Origin: RBG-16-66-20 sp036560705
Lineage (GTDB): Bacteria; Pseudomonadota; Gammaproteobacteria; Burkholderiales; SG8-39
DNA: 64,000 bases
Assembly: GCA_036560705.1 (NCBI GenBank)
Contig: DATBQR010000107.1
Location: 1 to 64,000 of the forward strand
Direction of reading: 5' to 3'
Shown here: in pieces, positions 57,368 through 64,000 of the stretch
How the letters are laid out: each line of letters begins with the position of its first letter
Numbering within the stretch: the first letter of the stretch is position 1
Position numbers and translations under genes: made by a program
Notes under the pieces: generated by a model
The model's database searches: none
Told to the model about the DNA's origin: nothing
Seen by the model: only the letters and a program-made list of their open reading frames with translations

Positions 57368-57967
57368 TTGTCTGCATTCCTGCAAGCACGTTTTCTCGAT
57401 TCCGCCGCCGAACCTGCGGGTTTTCCGCCGGAGGCCGGGCCGGAAGTCGCCTTTGCCGGACGCTCGAACGTCGGCAAGTCCAGTGCGATCAACGCCCTTG
57501 CCGGCCGCAAGCGGCTGGCCTTTTTCAGTAAAACCCCCGGCCGCACCCAGACGATCAATTTCTTCGATCTCGGCGATCGGGCCCGCCTGGCCGACCTCCC
57601 TGGCTACGGGTATGCCGCGGTTCCGCAGGCCCTCCGCGCAAGCTGGGATAGCCTGATCGGCGGCTACCTCACCGGGCGACGCACCCTTGCCGCCGTAGTG
57701 GTGCTGATGGACTCGCGGCACCCGCTTACGGCGAACGACCGGCAATTTCTGGAATGGCTGAGGCCGGTGGAGGCCAAGCGCCTGGTACTGCTGTCGAAAT
57801 CGGACAAACTTTCACGGGCAGAGGGCGCGAAGACGCTCGCGAGCACCCGCGAGGCGCTCCACAAGGCGGCCATGCCTTCGATGGTGATGCTGTTCTCCAG
57901 CAAGAGCACCGAGGGTGTGGAAGAAGCGCGTGCGCTGCTGGAGGGCTGGCTCCGGGACCCGGACTGA
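57368..57967 (+). CDS. engB: Ribosome-biogenesis GTPase EngB (YihA/YsxC)
   Basis: A 199-aa small GTPase starting at TTG 57368 (reads SAFLQARFLDSAAEP, matching the family N-terminus); the ATG at 57345 is out of frame. G1 is GRSNVGKSS, G3 is DLPGYGYAAVP and G4 is LSKSDKLS, with the family loop KTPGRTQTINFFDL. It assists 50S ribosomal subunit assembly. The stop codon sits in the loop of a strong hairpin. hemB follows after a structured 199-bp gap. Confidence 0.93.
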   Translation: MSAFLQARFLDSAAEPAGFPPEAGPEVAFAGRSNVGKSSAINALAGRKRLAFFSKTPGRTQTINFFDLGDRARLADLPGYGYAAVPQALRASWDSLIGGYLTGRRTLAAVVVLMDSRHPLTANDRQFLEWLRPVEAKRLVLLSKSDKLSRAEGAKTLASTREALHKAAMPSMVMLFSSKSTEGVEEARALLEGWLRDPD

Positions 57968-57980
57968 CCGGGTCCCGGAG
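57950..57980 (+). other. Hairpin enclosing the engB stop codon
   Basis: A perfect 13-bp stem (arms 57950-57962 and 57968-57980) has a five-base loop that contains the engB TGA. It is GC-rich but not followed by a T-tract, so it is not a typical terminator. It may protect the 3' end or influence ribosome release. Confidence 0.75.
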
Positions 57981-57993
57981 CCGGAATAAAAAA

Positions 57994-58094
57994 CCCCCGG
58001 AAAAGGGGAACTAAACCGGGGGCGGAAAACGCCTCGGCTTGGGGCCGAGGCAACCCGCTCAGGGAGGTGAAGCGGGAGACGACTTGCATCGTCT
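57994..58094 (+). ncRNA. Candidate structured RNA or hemB leader
   Basis: Four consecutive stem-loops occur: CCCCCGG/CCGGGGG (57994-58022), GCCTCGGC/GCCGAGGC (58031-58051), CCCGCT/AGCGGG (58054-58076) and AGACGA/TCGTCT (58077-58094). The first stem can be replaced by a CCCC/GGGG pairing inside it, a switch-like feature. The third loop contains AGGGAGG. The stretch lies between engB and hemB on the same strand. No known RNA class was recognised by eye. Confidence 0.45.
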
Positions 58095-58166
58095 GAAGGT
58101 AAGATTGCTGCCGGTAAAAAAAGTTCCGCGCGCAGACAGCAGCAGGAAAACCTGCAAAAGAATCAT

Positions 58167-59165
58167 ATGAATATATACGGTTCCTTCCCCACGGTTCGCA
58201 TGCGGCGCATGCGGCGCGACGAATTTTCGCGCCGGCTGATGCGCGAGACGGTGCTTAGCGCCGATGACCTCATCTACCCGGTGTTCATCCTGGACGGGAA
58301 AAACCGTACTGAGAAAGTGGCTTCGATGCCCGGGGTCGAACGCATGACGGTGGACCGGCTGCTGCCGGTCGCCGAGCGCTGCATGAAGCTGCGCGTTCCC
58401 GTGATGGCGCTGTTCCCGGTCGTGGAACAGAAACTGAAGACCCCGGATGGACGTGAGGCGTTCAATCCGAAAGGCCTGATTCCGCGTGCCGTCGGCGCGC
58501 TGAAAAAACGCTTTCCCGGGCTCGGCATCATGACCGACGTGGCGCTCGATCCGTACACGTCCCACGGTCAGGACGGCGTCATCGACAAGGGCGGCTACAT
58601 CATCAACGACGTTACCTTGGCCATTCTGGAAAAGCAGGCCCTGGCGCAGGCGACCGCGGGCGTGGACATCGTCGCGCCCTCGGACATGATGGACGGGCGC
58701 ATCGGCCGCATCCGGCAGGCGCTCGAAAAGGCGGGCCACCTACACACGAAAATCATGGCGTACTCGGCGAAATACGCCTCCGGCTTCTACGGCCCGTTCC
58801 GCGACGCCGTGGGTTCGGCGAAGAATCTCGGCAAAGGCGACAAGAAAACCTACCAGATGGACCCGGCGAATTCCGACGAAGCGCTGTGGGAGGTCGGTCT
58901 CGACCTGGCCGAGGGCGCCGACATGGTGATGGTGAAGCCAGGGCTGCCGTACCTCGACATCCTGCGGCGCGTGAAGGACGAGTTCAAGGCGCCGACCTTC
59001 GTCTACCAGGTTTCGGGCGAGTACTCGATGCTGCGCGCGGCGATCGCCAACGGCTGGCTGCCCGAGTCCTGCATCATGGAGTCGCTGATTGCCTTCAAGC
59101 GAGCCGGCGCCGACGGCATCCTGACCTACTTCGCGCTGGAAGCCGCGGCCGTGCTGAAGCGCTGA
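58167..59165 (+). CDS. hemB: Delta-aminolevulinic acid dehydratase (porphobilinogen synthase), Mg-dependent type
   Basis: A 332-aa enzyme. Active-site lysines lie in MAYSAKYASGFYGPFRDA and MVMVKPGLPYLDI. The site that binds zinc in other HemB proteins reads ALDPYTSHGQDGVID, with Asp replacing the cysteines, as in the magnesium-dependent Pseudomonas-type enzyme. It condenses two aminolevulinate molecules to porphobilinogen for heme and siroheme, the latter needed by the nitrite reductase encoded earlier. A structured leader precedes it and I see no clear Shine-Dalgarno. It converges on dsbD with a 7-bp gap. Confidence 0.96.
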   Translation: MNIYGSFPTVRMRRMRRDEFSRRLMRETVLSADDLIYPVFILDGKNRTEKVASMPGVERMTVDRLLPVAERCMKLRVPVMALFPVVEQKLKTPDGREAFNPKGLIPRAVGALKKRFPGLGIMTDVALDPYTSHGQDGVIDKGGYIINDVTLAILEKQALAQATAGVDIVAPSDMMDGRIGRIRQALEKAGHLHTKIMAYSAKYASGFYGPFRDAVGSAKNLGKGDKKTYQMDPANSDEALWEVGLDLAEGADMVMVKPGLPYLDILRRVKDEFKAPTFVYQVSGEYSMLRAAIANGWLPESCIMESLIAFKRAGADGILTYFALEAAAVLKR

Positions 59166-59172
59166 TGGCGCG

Positions 59173-60723
59173 TCAGCGCGCGTTCGCCTGCTCGAGTGTC
59201 TGCAGGAAGCGTTCGGCGTTCTGGTAGCCGATCACGCGCAGTCCCTGGATCTCGCCGCCCCGGGCGTCGAAGAATATGATCCCGGGCGGGCCGAACAGCG
59301 AAAACCGCTTTAGCAGGGCCTTGTGATCGGCGGTGTTCGCAGTGACATCGGCCTGCAGGAGCAGCATCGCGCCCAGCTTCGGTTTGACCCGCGCATCGCT
59401 GAAGGTGTACGACTCCATTTCCTTGCAGGAAACGCACCAGTCGGCGTAGAAATCGAGCATTACCGGCTTGCCGGGCGACGCCAGCCTCTGGTCGAGCTCG
59501 GCAATCGAATTTATGCGCACGAAATCAGTATTGCCGGTGGAAGGTCTGAGCACCGGCCAGATGATCCACACCGCCACGGCGAACAGCAGGACACCGAAGA
59601 GCTGCTTCACGCGGACCATCCACGGTCCCGATTTAGGCAGCAGCGCACCCTCGGAAACACCGACCACGAGCAGCGGAATGCCCATGCCGATCGCCATTGC
59701 GAAGAGCGCCGATCCGCCGAGCGCGATATCCCTGCTCTGGCTGATATAGAGCAGAGCGCCCGCAAGCGGCGCCGCGACGCAAGGGCTGACAATGACCGCG
59801 GACAGCACCCCCATGCCGGCCACCGAAACGAGCTTGCCTCCCGGCAGCCGCTGGCTCACGGAAGAAAGCGGATCGCGCAGGAATCCCGGCAGTTGCAATT
59901 CGTAGAGTCCGAACATCGACAATGCGAGCACGACGAAAACTAGGGCAAATGTGCCCAGCACCCAGGCGTTCTGCAGCGACGAGGCGAGCAATGTGCCCGA
60001 CAAGGCAGCAGCCACTCCCGCCCCGGCGTATGCCACGGCCATGCCGAGCACGTAGGCAAGCGAGAGGAAGAACGCGCGCAGCTTGCCCAGGTCCTTGCCC
60101 TCGCCGGCAATGATCCCCGAGAGAATCGGAACCATCGGCAACACGCAGGGAGTGAACGCGAGCAGCAGCCCGAAGCCGAGGAAACTCGCCAGCACGACCC
60201 AGGTGCTGCCGGATTCGAACAACCGGGCGATCTCGAAGTCGCTCGCCTGGACCGTGAATTCCGGCGCGGCGGCCGGTGCGTTTGGAGGCGATGCGGAAAC
60301 ACCTGACAGCCGGATCGTCGCCTTGCTGTCCATCGGGATGTAGCAAACGCCGGCATCGGCGCAACCTTGCGATGTCACCGTGAGATGCAAATCTCCCTCG
60401 GTGCTTTCCACGGGCAGCCGGATCGCGACCTGCTTGCGGTAGGTCTCGACCTCGCCGAAGAATTCGTCTTTCTTTTTGGTTCCGGGCGGAAACTGCGGTG
60501 CGCCGAGCCTGGCCTTCGAAGACGGATCCGCAGCGAACCGGAACCGCTCGCGGTACATGTAGTAGCCCTCGGCGATCGCGAAGCTTACCTCCGCGGTATG
60601 CGCATCCAGCGCGCGCGCCGTCATGCGGAACGCTTTTTCGGGTTCGAGCAGGTTGTCCGTGCCCGCGGCCGGGACCGGACCGGCCATTGAGAACAGCAGC
60701 AGGAGAGAGAGAAATCTAAGCAC
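59173..60723 (-). CDS. dsbD: Thiol:disulfide interchange protein DsbD
   Basis: A 516-aa protein in three parts: signal peptide (LLLFSMAGPVPAAG) and periplasmic N-domain with the CADAGVC cysteine pair, a membrane domain with about eight helices (LASFLGFGLLLAFTPCVLPM with the redox Cys), and a C-terminal thioredoxin-like domain with YADWCVSCKEMESY. It moves electrons from cytosolic thioredoxin to periplasmic DsbC and cytochrome c maturation. Its start overlaps the 3' end of cutA by eight bases. Confidence 0.95.
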   Translation of the reverse strand: MLRFLSLLLLFSMAGPVPAAGTDNLLEPEKAFRMTARALDAHTAEVSFAIAEGYYMYRERFRFAADPSSKARLGAPQFPPGTKKKDEFFGEVETYRKQVAIRLPVESTEGDLHLTVTSQGCADAGVCYIPMDSKATIRLSGVSASPPNAPAAAPEFTVQASDFEIARLFESGSTWVVLASFLGFGLLLAFTPCVLPMVPILSGIIAGEGKDLGKLRAFFLSLAYVLGMAVAYAGAGVAAALSGTLLASSLQNAWVLGTFALVFVVLALSMFGLYELQLPGFLRDPLSSVSQRLPGGKLVSVAGMGVLSAVIVSPCVAAPLAGALLYISQSRDIALGGSALFAMAIGMGIPLLVVGVSEGALLPKSGPWMVRVKQLFGVLLFAVAVWIIWPVLRPSTGNTDFVRINSIAELDQRLASPGKPVMLDFYADWCVSCKEMESYTFSDARVKPKLGAMLLLQADVTANTADHKALLKRFSLFGPPGIIFFDARGGEIQGLRVIGYQNAERFLQTLEQANAR

Positions 60724-61042
60724 GCCGGTCGCTTGTCTCGGCGGCTACCCATTCGAGGTAGGCGGGAAGGCCGCGCTCGATTGGGACCGCGACGATCTCG
60801 GGAAGTTCGTAGGGATGGCCGGCGCGGATTGCCGCTTCGAGCTCGGGGTAGCGTTCGGCCGTGGTCTTGATCAGCATGGGATGCTCTTCATCGTGCTGTA
60901 CGTCGTTTTTCCAGCGAAAAACTGACAGGCAGGGTGCAAGGATATTCACGCAGGCGGCGACGCGCTTTTCGATCAGCGCCTCGGCAAGCCGTTCCGCCGC
61001 CGCCCGGTCAGGCAGGTTCGTCAATACCAGCAGTATGCTCAT
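60716..61042 (-). CDS. cutA: Divalent-cation tolerance protein CutA
   Basis: A 108-aa protein from the ATG at 61042 (MSILLVLTNLPDRAAAERLA). The CutA1 signature is VAACVNILAPCLSVFRWKND, with HPMLIKTTAERYPELEAAIR and YELPEIVAVPI. CutA forms trimers resembling PII proteins; its role in copper tolerance is indirect. It overlaps dsbD downstream and the epimerase gene upstream, so three genes are tightly packed. Confidence 0.93.
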   Translation of the reverse strand: MSILLVLTNLPDRAAAERLAEALIEKRVAACVNILAPCLSVFRWKNDVQHDEEHPMLIKTTAERYPELEAAIRAGHPYELPEIVAVPIERGLPAYLEWVAAETSDRRA

Positions 61043-61853
61043 GGCCAAGACCTTCACGGACCGTCGGAAAACGCAGCCGGATGCCCAGCACCTGTTTCAG
61101 ACGCCGGTTGTCCAGCTGCCGCGATTCGTTCATGAACGAAAGCAGTTCCGGCGGCAGGCGGCCCGCTGCCTCGCCGCGCGCGATCCGCGGCGGACGCGGC
61201 AACCCGGCATGATCGGCAACCAGATCGAACCATTCGCCCACTTTCAGCCGCGTGTCGTCCGCAGCGTTGTAAATGCCGGCCGGCGCGTCCTCCTCGAGCG
61301 CCCGCAGGCAGCAGGTCGCGAGGTCTTCCGCATGTATGTGGTTGGTGTAGACGTCGTCCGCTTCGCGCAATACCGGCGTCCCGGCGCGCAGCCGCTCCAC
61401 CGGCAGCCGATCCGCCGCATAGATGCCCGGCGCGCGCAGCACCACCAGCGCGACGCGGCGCGACCTGCACCATAGTGCCAGACGCTCCTCGGCGTCGACG
61501 CGCCGCTTGGCGCGCGCAGTCTGCGGATTCACCGCACGGGATTCGTCGACCACTGCGCCGCCGCAGTCGCCGTAGACGCCGCTGCTGCTGATATAGACGA
61601 GGCGGGTTGGTAGAATCCGTTTGTTCTCGAGCGCCGTAAGTAGATTTGCGGTCCGGCTGTCGTCGCTTCCCGTTCGCGGGGGCGGCACGCAATGCAGGAT
61701 TGCATGGGCACCCTCGAGGGAGGCCAGGCATTCGGGCCGGTCGAGATCCGTGCCGGACGAGCGCGAGACAACACGGATCTCGAAACGGGAGGCGAGCCGC
61801 GGCAAAGCGCGGCTCGCAATGTCGCCGCAGCCGGCGATCAACAGGCGTTTCAT
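61008..61853 (-). CDS. NAD(P)-dependent epimerase/dehydratase (SDR)
   Basis: A 281-aa extended-type SDR from the ATG at 61853. The N-terminal nucleotide loop is LLIAGCGDIASRALPRLA (GxxGxxA-like), with the SSSGVYGD segment and YTNHIHAEDLA. Length and motifs resemble YeeZ-type NAD-dependent epimerases rather than sugar-nucleotide enzymes. Substrate unknown. It overlaps cutA by 35 bp and is divergent from the reductase gene. Confidence 0.85.
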   Translation of the reverse strand: MKRLLIAGCGDIASRALPRLASRFEIRVVSRSSGTDLDRPECLASLEGAHAILHCVPPPRTGSDDSRTANLLTALENKRILPTRLVYISSSGVYGDCGGAVVDESRAVNPQTARAKRRVDAEERLALWCRSRRVALVVLRAPGIYAADRLPVERLRAGTPVLREADDVYTNHIHAEDLATCCLRALEEDAPAGIYNAADDTRLKVGEWFDLVADHAGLPRPPRIARGEAAGRLPPELLSFMNESRQLDNRRLKQVLGIRLRFPTVREGLGHEHTAGIDEPA

Positions 61854-61871
61854 CGGGGTAATTGTAGCCAC

Positions 61872-62897
61872 ATGCGCACCGTCACTCTGCAGCCGAGCGG
61901 CCATCAGTTCCAGGTCGAGGACGGCGAAGCTGTGCTCGCCGCGGCGCTGCGCCAGGGGTTCATCCTGCCTTACGGCTGCAAGAACGGCGCCTGCGGCAGC
62001 TGCAAGGGAAAAATCGTCTCAGGCACGGTGGATTACGGGGTCTACCAGGCAACAGCCCTCACCGACGAGGAAAAAGCGCAGGGCAAGGCGCTCTTCTGCC
62101 AGGCGAAGCCGCTGACCGACCTGGTGCTTGAAGCGCGCACGGTCGGCGCGGCGAAGGATATCCAGATCAAGAAGCTTCCCTGCCGCGTGCAGAAAATGGA
62201 ACGGCTTGCCGATGACGTCATGGCGCTGCATCTCAAGCTGCCGGCCAACGAGAAGCTGAACTTCCTCGCCGGGCAGTACATCGAGTTCCTGCTGAAGGAC
62301 GGCGGGCGGCGCAGCTTTTCCATGGCTAATGCGCCGCACGACGCCGAACTGATACAGCTGCACGTGCGGCAGGTCGCGGGCGGACAATTCACGGACCACG
62401 TCTTCAACAAGATGAAGGAGCGCGACATCCTGCGCTGCGAGGGCCCGCTGGGCACCTTCTTCCTGCGCGAGGATTCGGACAAGCCGATCCTGTTCGTCGC
62501 CTCCGGTACCGGCTTCGCGCCGATCAAGGCGGTGATCGAGCACATGTTCCACAAGGGCATCGAACGCCCGATGACGCTTTACTGGGGCGGCCGGCGGCCG
62601 AAGGACCTCTACATGAACGAGCTTGCGGCGGCATGGACTGCGCAGCATCCCGCGTTCAAATACGTTCCCGTCATTTCCAACGCCCTGCCGGAGGACAACT
62701 GGAACGGACGCACCGGCTTCGTCCACCGCGCGGCAATGCAGGATTTCCCGGATCTGTCCGGCCACCAGGTCTATGCCTGCGGCGTGCCGGTCATGGTGGA
62801 TTCCGCGAAGCGGGATTTCATCGAGCACTGCAAACTGCCGGAAGAAGAGTTCTACGCCGACAGTTTTGCGACGCAGGCGGATCTCGCCAAAACCTAG
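61872..62897 (+). CDS. 2Fe-2S ferredoxin/FNR-type reductase (CDP-6-deoxy-glucoseen reductase-like)
   Basis: A 341-aa protein from the ATG at 61872. The plant-type 2Fe-2S domain (residues about 1-90) has GCKNGACGSCKGKI with a later Cys in ALFCQAKP. The FAD domain has RRSFSMANAPH and the NAD site FVASGTGFAPIKAVIEH with YACGVPVMVDSA. The architecture matches AscD/UbiB-associated or oxygenase reductases; the partner is unknown. Its TAG stop overlaps the convergent livF stop through a CTAG palindrome. Confidence 0.88.
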   Translation: MRTVTLQPSGHQFQVEDGEAVLAAALRQGFILPYGCKNGACGSCKGKIVSGTVDYGVYQATALTDEEKAQGKALFCQAKPLTDLVLEARTVGAAKDIQIKKLPCRVQKMERLADDVMALHLKLPANEKLNFLAGQYIEFLLKDGGRRSFSMANAPHDAELIQLHVRQVAGGQFTDHVFNKMKERDILRCEGPLGTFFLREDSDKPILFVASGTGFAPIKAVIEHMFHKGIERPMTLYWGGRRPKDLYMNELAAAWTAQHPAFKYVPVISNALPEDNWNGRTGFVHRAAMQDFPDLSGHQVYACGVPVMVDSAKRDFIEHCKLPEEEFYADSFATQADLAKT

Positions 62898-63607
62898 GCC
62901 GCGCCCTCGCCCAGGTAGGCCTCGCGCACCCCGGGATCGGCCAGCAGCGTTTTCGCCTCGCCCGCGAGCGCGATCAGGCCCGATTCCATCACGTAGCCGC
63001 GCGAAGCCACCTCCAGCGCAAGACGGGCGTTCTGCTCCACCAGCAGGATGGTGACGCCCTGCCGCGCTATTTCGCGCACGATGTCGAATATCTTCGCCAC
63101 CAGCCGCGGCGCCAGTCCCATGGAAGGTTCGTCGAGCAGCAGCAGCTTCGGACGCGCCATCAGCGCCCGCCCGATGGCGAGCATCTGCTGCTCGCCTCCC
63201 GACAGCGTGCCGGCCGTCTGCGTGCGGCGCTCCTTCAGGCGCGGAAACCTCTCGTACTGGTGCTCGAGATCCTGCGCAACGCCGGCATCGTTCCGCGAAA
63301 ACGCGCCCATGGTGAGATTTTCCTCGACGGTGAGTTGCGGAAAAATACCGCGACCCTCGGGAACCATCACCAGCCCTTTTTGCGGCAATTCGTGCATCGG
63401 AACGCCCGCAGTGTCGGCGCCGGCGTAACGCACGCTGCCCGCGCGCGGCGCCAGAAGCCCGCAGATCGCACGCAGTGTCGTGCTTTTGCCCGCGCCGTTG
63501 GCGCCGATCAGGCAGACCAGCTCGCCTTGCCGGACCTCGAGGTCGATTCCCTTCACGGCGCGGATGCCGCCGTAGCCGACCTCCAGATTTTTGATTTCAA
63601 GCAGCAC
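62894..63607 (-). CDS. livF: LIV-type ABC transporter ATP-binding protein (second LivF)
   Basis: A 237-aa ABC ATPase. I use the GTG at 63607 (reads LLEIKNLEVGYGGIRAV), because this length is usual for LivF and the frame before it is an overlap with livG. Walker A is GANGAGKS, the signature is LSGGEQQMLAIGRALM and Walker B is LLLLDEPSMGLAPRL. It is distinct from the copy at 5646-6452. It overlaps the partial livG upstream by 11 bp, showing a second LIV operon running off the right edge. Confidence 0.93.
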   Translation of the reverse strand: MLLEIKNLEVGYGGIRAVKGIDLEVRQGELVCLIGANGAGKSTTLRAICGLLAPRAGSVRYAGADTAGVPMHELPQKGLVMVPEGRGIFPQLTVEENLTMGAFSRNDAGVAQDLEHQYERFPRLKERRTQTAGTLSGGEQQMLAIGRALMARPKLLLLDEPSMGLAPRLVAKIFDIVREIARQGVTILLVEQNARLALEVASRGYVMESGLIALAGEAKTLLADPGVREAYLGEGAA

Positions 63608-64000
63608 TGGCGGTCCCCAGATAGGCCTCGATGACACGCGGATCGCGCTGTACTTCCGCAGGAACGCCTTCGGCGATGCGCTCGCCATAATCGAGGACCA
63701 GGACGCGGTCGCAGACGTTCATCACCAGCCGCATGTCGTGTTCGATCAGCAGGATCGTGGTCCCGTCGTTGCGGATGTCCTGCAACAGCGTGCGCAGGGC
63801 CAGGGTTTCCGAGGCATTCATCCCGGCAGCGGGCTCGTCCAGCGCAAGCAGCTTCGGTTCGGTGGCGAGCGCGCGGGCGATCTCCAGGCGCCGCTGATCG
63901 CCGTAAGGCAGATTGCCGGCCGCATCGTTGGCGCGCGCGCGGATACCTACGTAGTCGAGCAGCTGCAATGCGTGCATTTCCGTGCTTTTCTCCTCCTCGC
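63597..64000 (-). CDS. livG: LIV-type ABC transporter ATP-binding protein (LivG), 5' end outside window
   Basis: The reading frame is open to the right edge; the ATG at 63977 is internal, since upstream codons (EEEKSTE) continue it. The visible C-terminal half has the signature region LPYGDQRRLEIARALATEPK, Walker B KLLALDEPAAGMNASET and the H-loop LLIEHDMRLVM, ending IEAYLGTASAA, as in LivG. The Walker A part is missing from the window. It pairs with the adjacent livF; the substrate is unknown. Confidence 0.9.
   Translation of the reverse strand, partial: EEEKSTEMHALQLLDYVGIRARANDAAGNLPYGDQRRLEIARALATEPKLLALDEPAAGMNASETLALRTLLQDIRNDGTTILLIEHDMRLVMNVCDRVLVLDYGERIAEGVPAEVQRDPRVIEAYLGTASAA

Overview
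The window is a dense, GC-rich, largely syntenic chromosome segment from a betaproteobacterium, most likely in or near the Burkholderiales. The evidence is the block ponA/mrcA-pilMNOPQ-aroKB-gltBD, several Bug/TctC-type solute-binding proteins, LIV-type ABC transporters, a liu (leucine/isovalerate) operon and an IcmF fused mutase. Almost every base is coding; the largest gene-free stretch is about 200 bp. I see no tRNA or rRNA gene, insertion sequence, prophage or CRISPR array. Genes are cut at both window edges: a liuC-like hydratase at the left and a livG-like ATPase at the right.

Layout. 1-4354 (+): the 3' end of a liu operon (liuC partial, liuD, liuE), then a tiny DUF1289 gene and a 2-hydroxychromene-2-carboxylate isomerase-like protein. 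4338-12807 (-): a seven-gene LIV transporter operon bracketed by two AMP-forming acyl-CoA ligases, probably for uptake and CoA activation of an organic or aromatic acid. 12872-14724 (+): an alpha/beta hydrolase translationally coupled to a Bug protein. 14729-17968 (-): icmF, behind a LiuR-like palindrome. 18040-23224 (-): a nitrite-assimilation cluster (FNT channel, siroheme reductase, iron-sulfur flavoprotein reductase, hydrolase) behind a consensus sigma-54 promoter and two NtrC-like sites. 23376-26090 (-): a Bug / amidohydrolase / class II aldolase catabolic operon. 26169-29363 (-): glmU-glmS for UDP-GlcNAc synthesis. 29466-30164 (+): an MgtC-like protein. 30178-43106 (-): pilMNOPQ, aroKB and gltBD. 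43223-45589 (+): a class A PBP, divergent from pilM. 45629-51778: cyaY, lptM, lysA and an RND efflux pair. 51779-57291: a ThDP enzyme, a NYN-LOTUS protein, an ECF sigma/anti-sigma pair and three cytochrome genes. 57368-62897: engB, hemB, dsbD, cutA, an NAD-dependent epimerase and a 2Fe-2S reductase. 62894-64000 (-): a second LIV ATPase pair.

How the genes fit together. The gene set points to a metabolically versatile heterotroph that takes up organic acids with LIV and Bug systems, activates them with CoA ligases and degrades branched-chain or aromatic carbon (liu, icmF, HCCA isomerase, decarboxylase-like genes). It appears to assimilate nitrite to ammonium and pass it to GOGAT (gltBD). It builds type IV pili and peptidoglycan, makes heme, and has c-type cytochromes with a DsbD thiol-reduction system.

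No single novel defence or mobile system is evident. The most interesting material is regulatory or non-coding: the sigma-54/NtrC architecture at 23274-23365, a multi-hairpin leader between engB and hemB, a perfect 27-bp palindrome holding both the stop codon of livF and the start codon of the next gene, and a triple palindromic tandem repeat inside the LIV operon.
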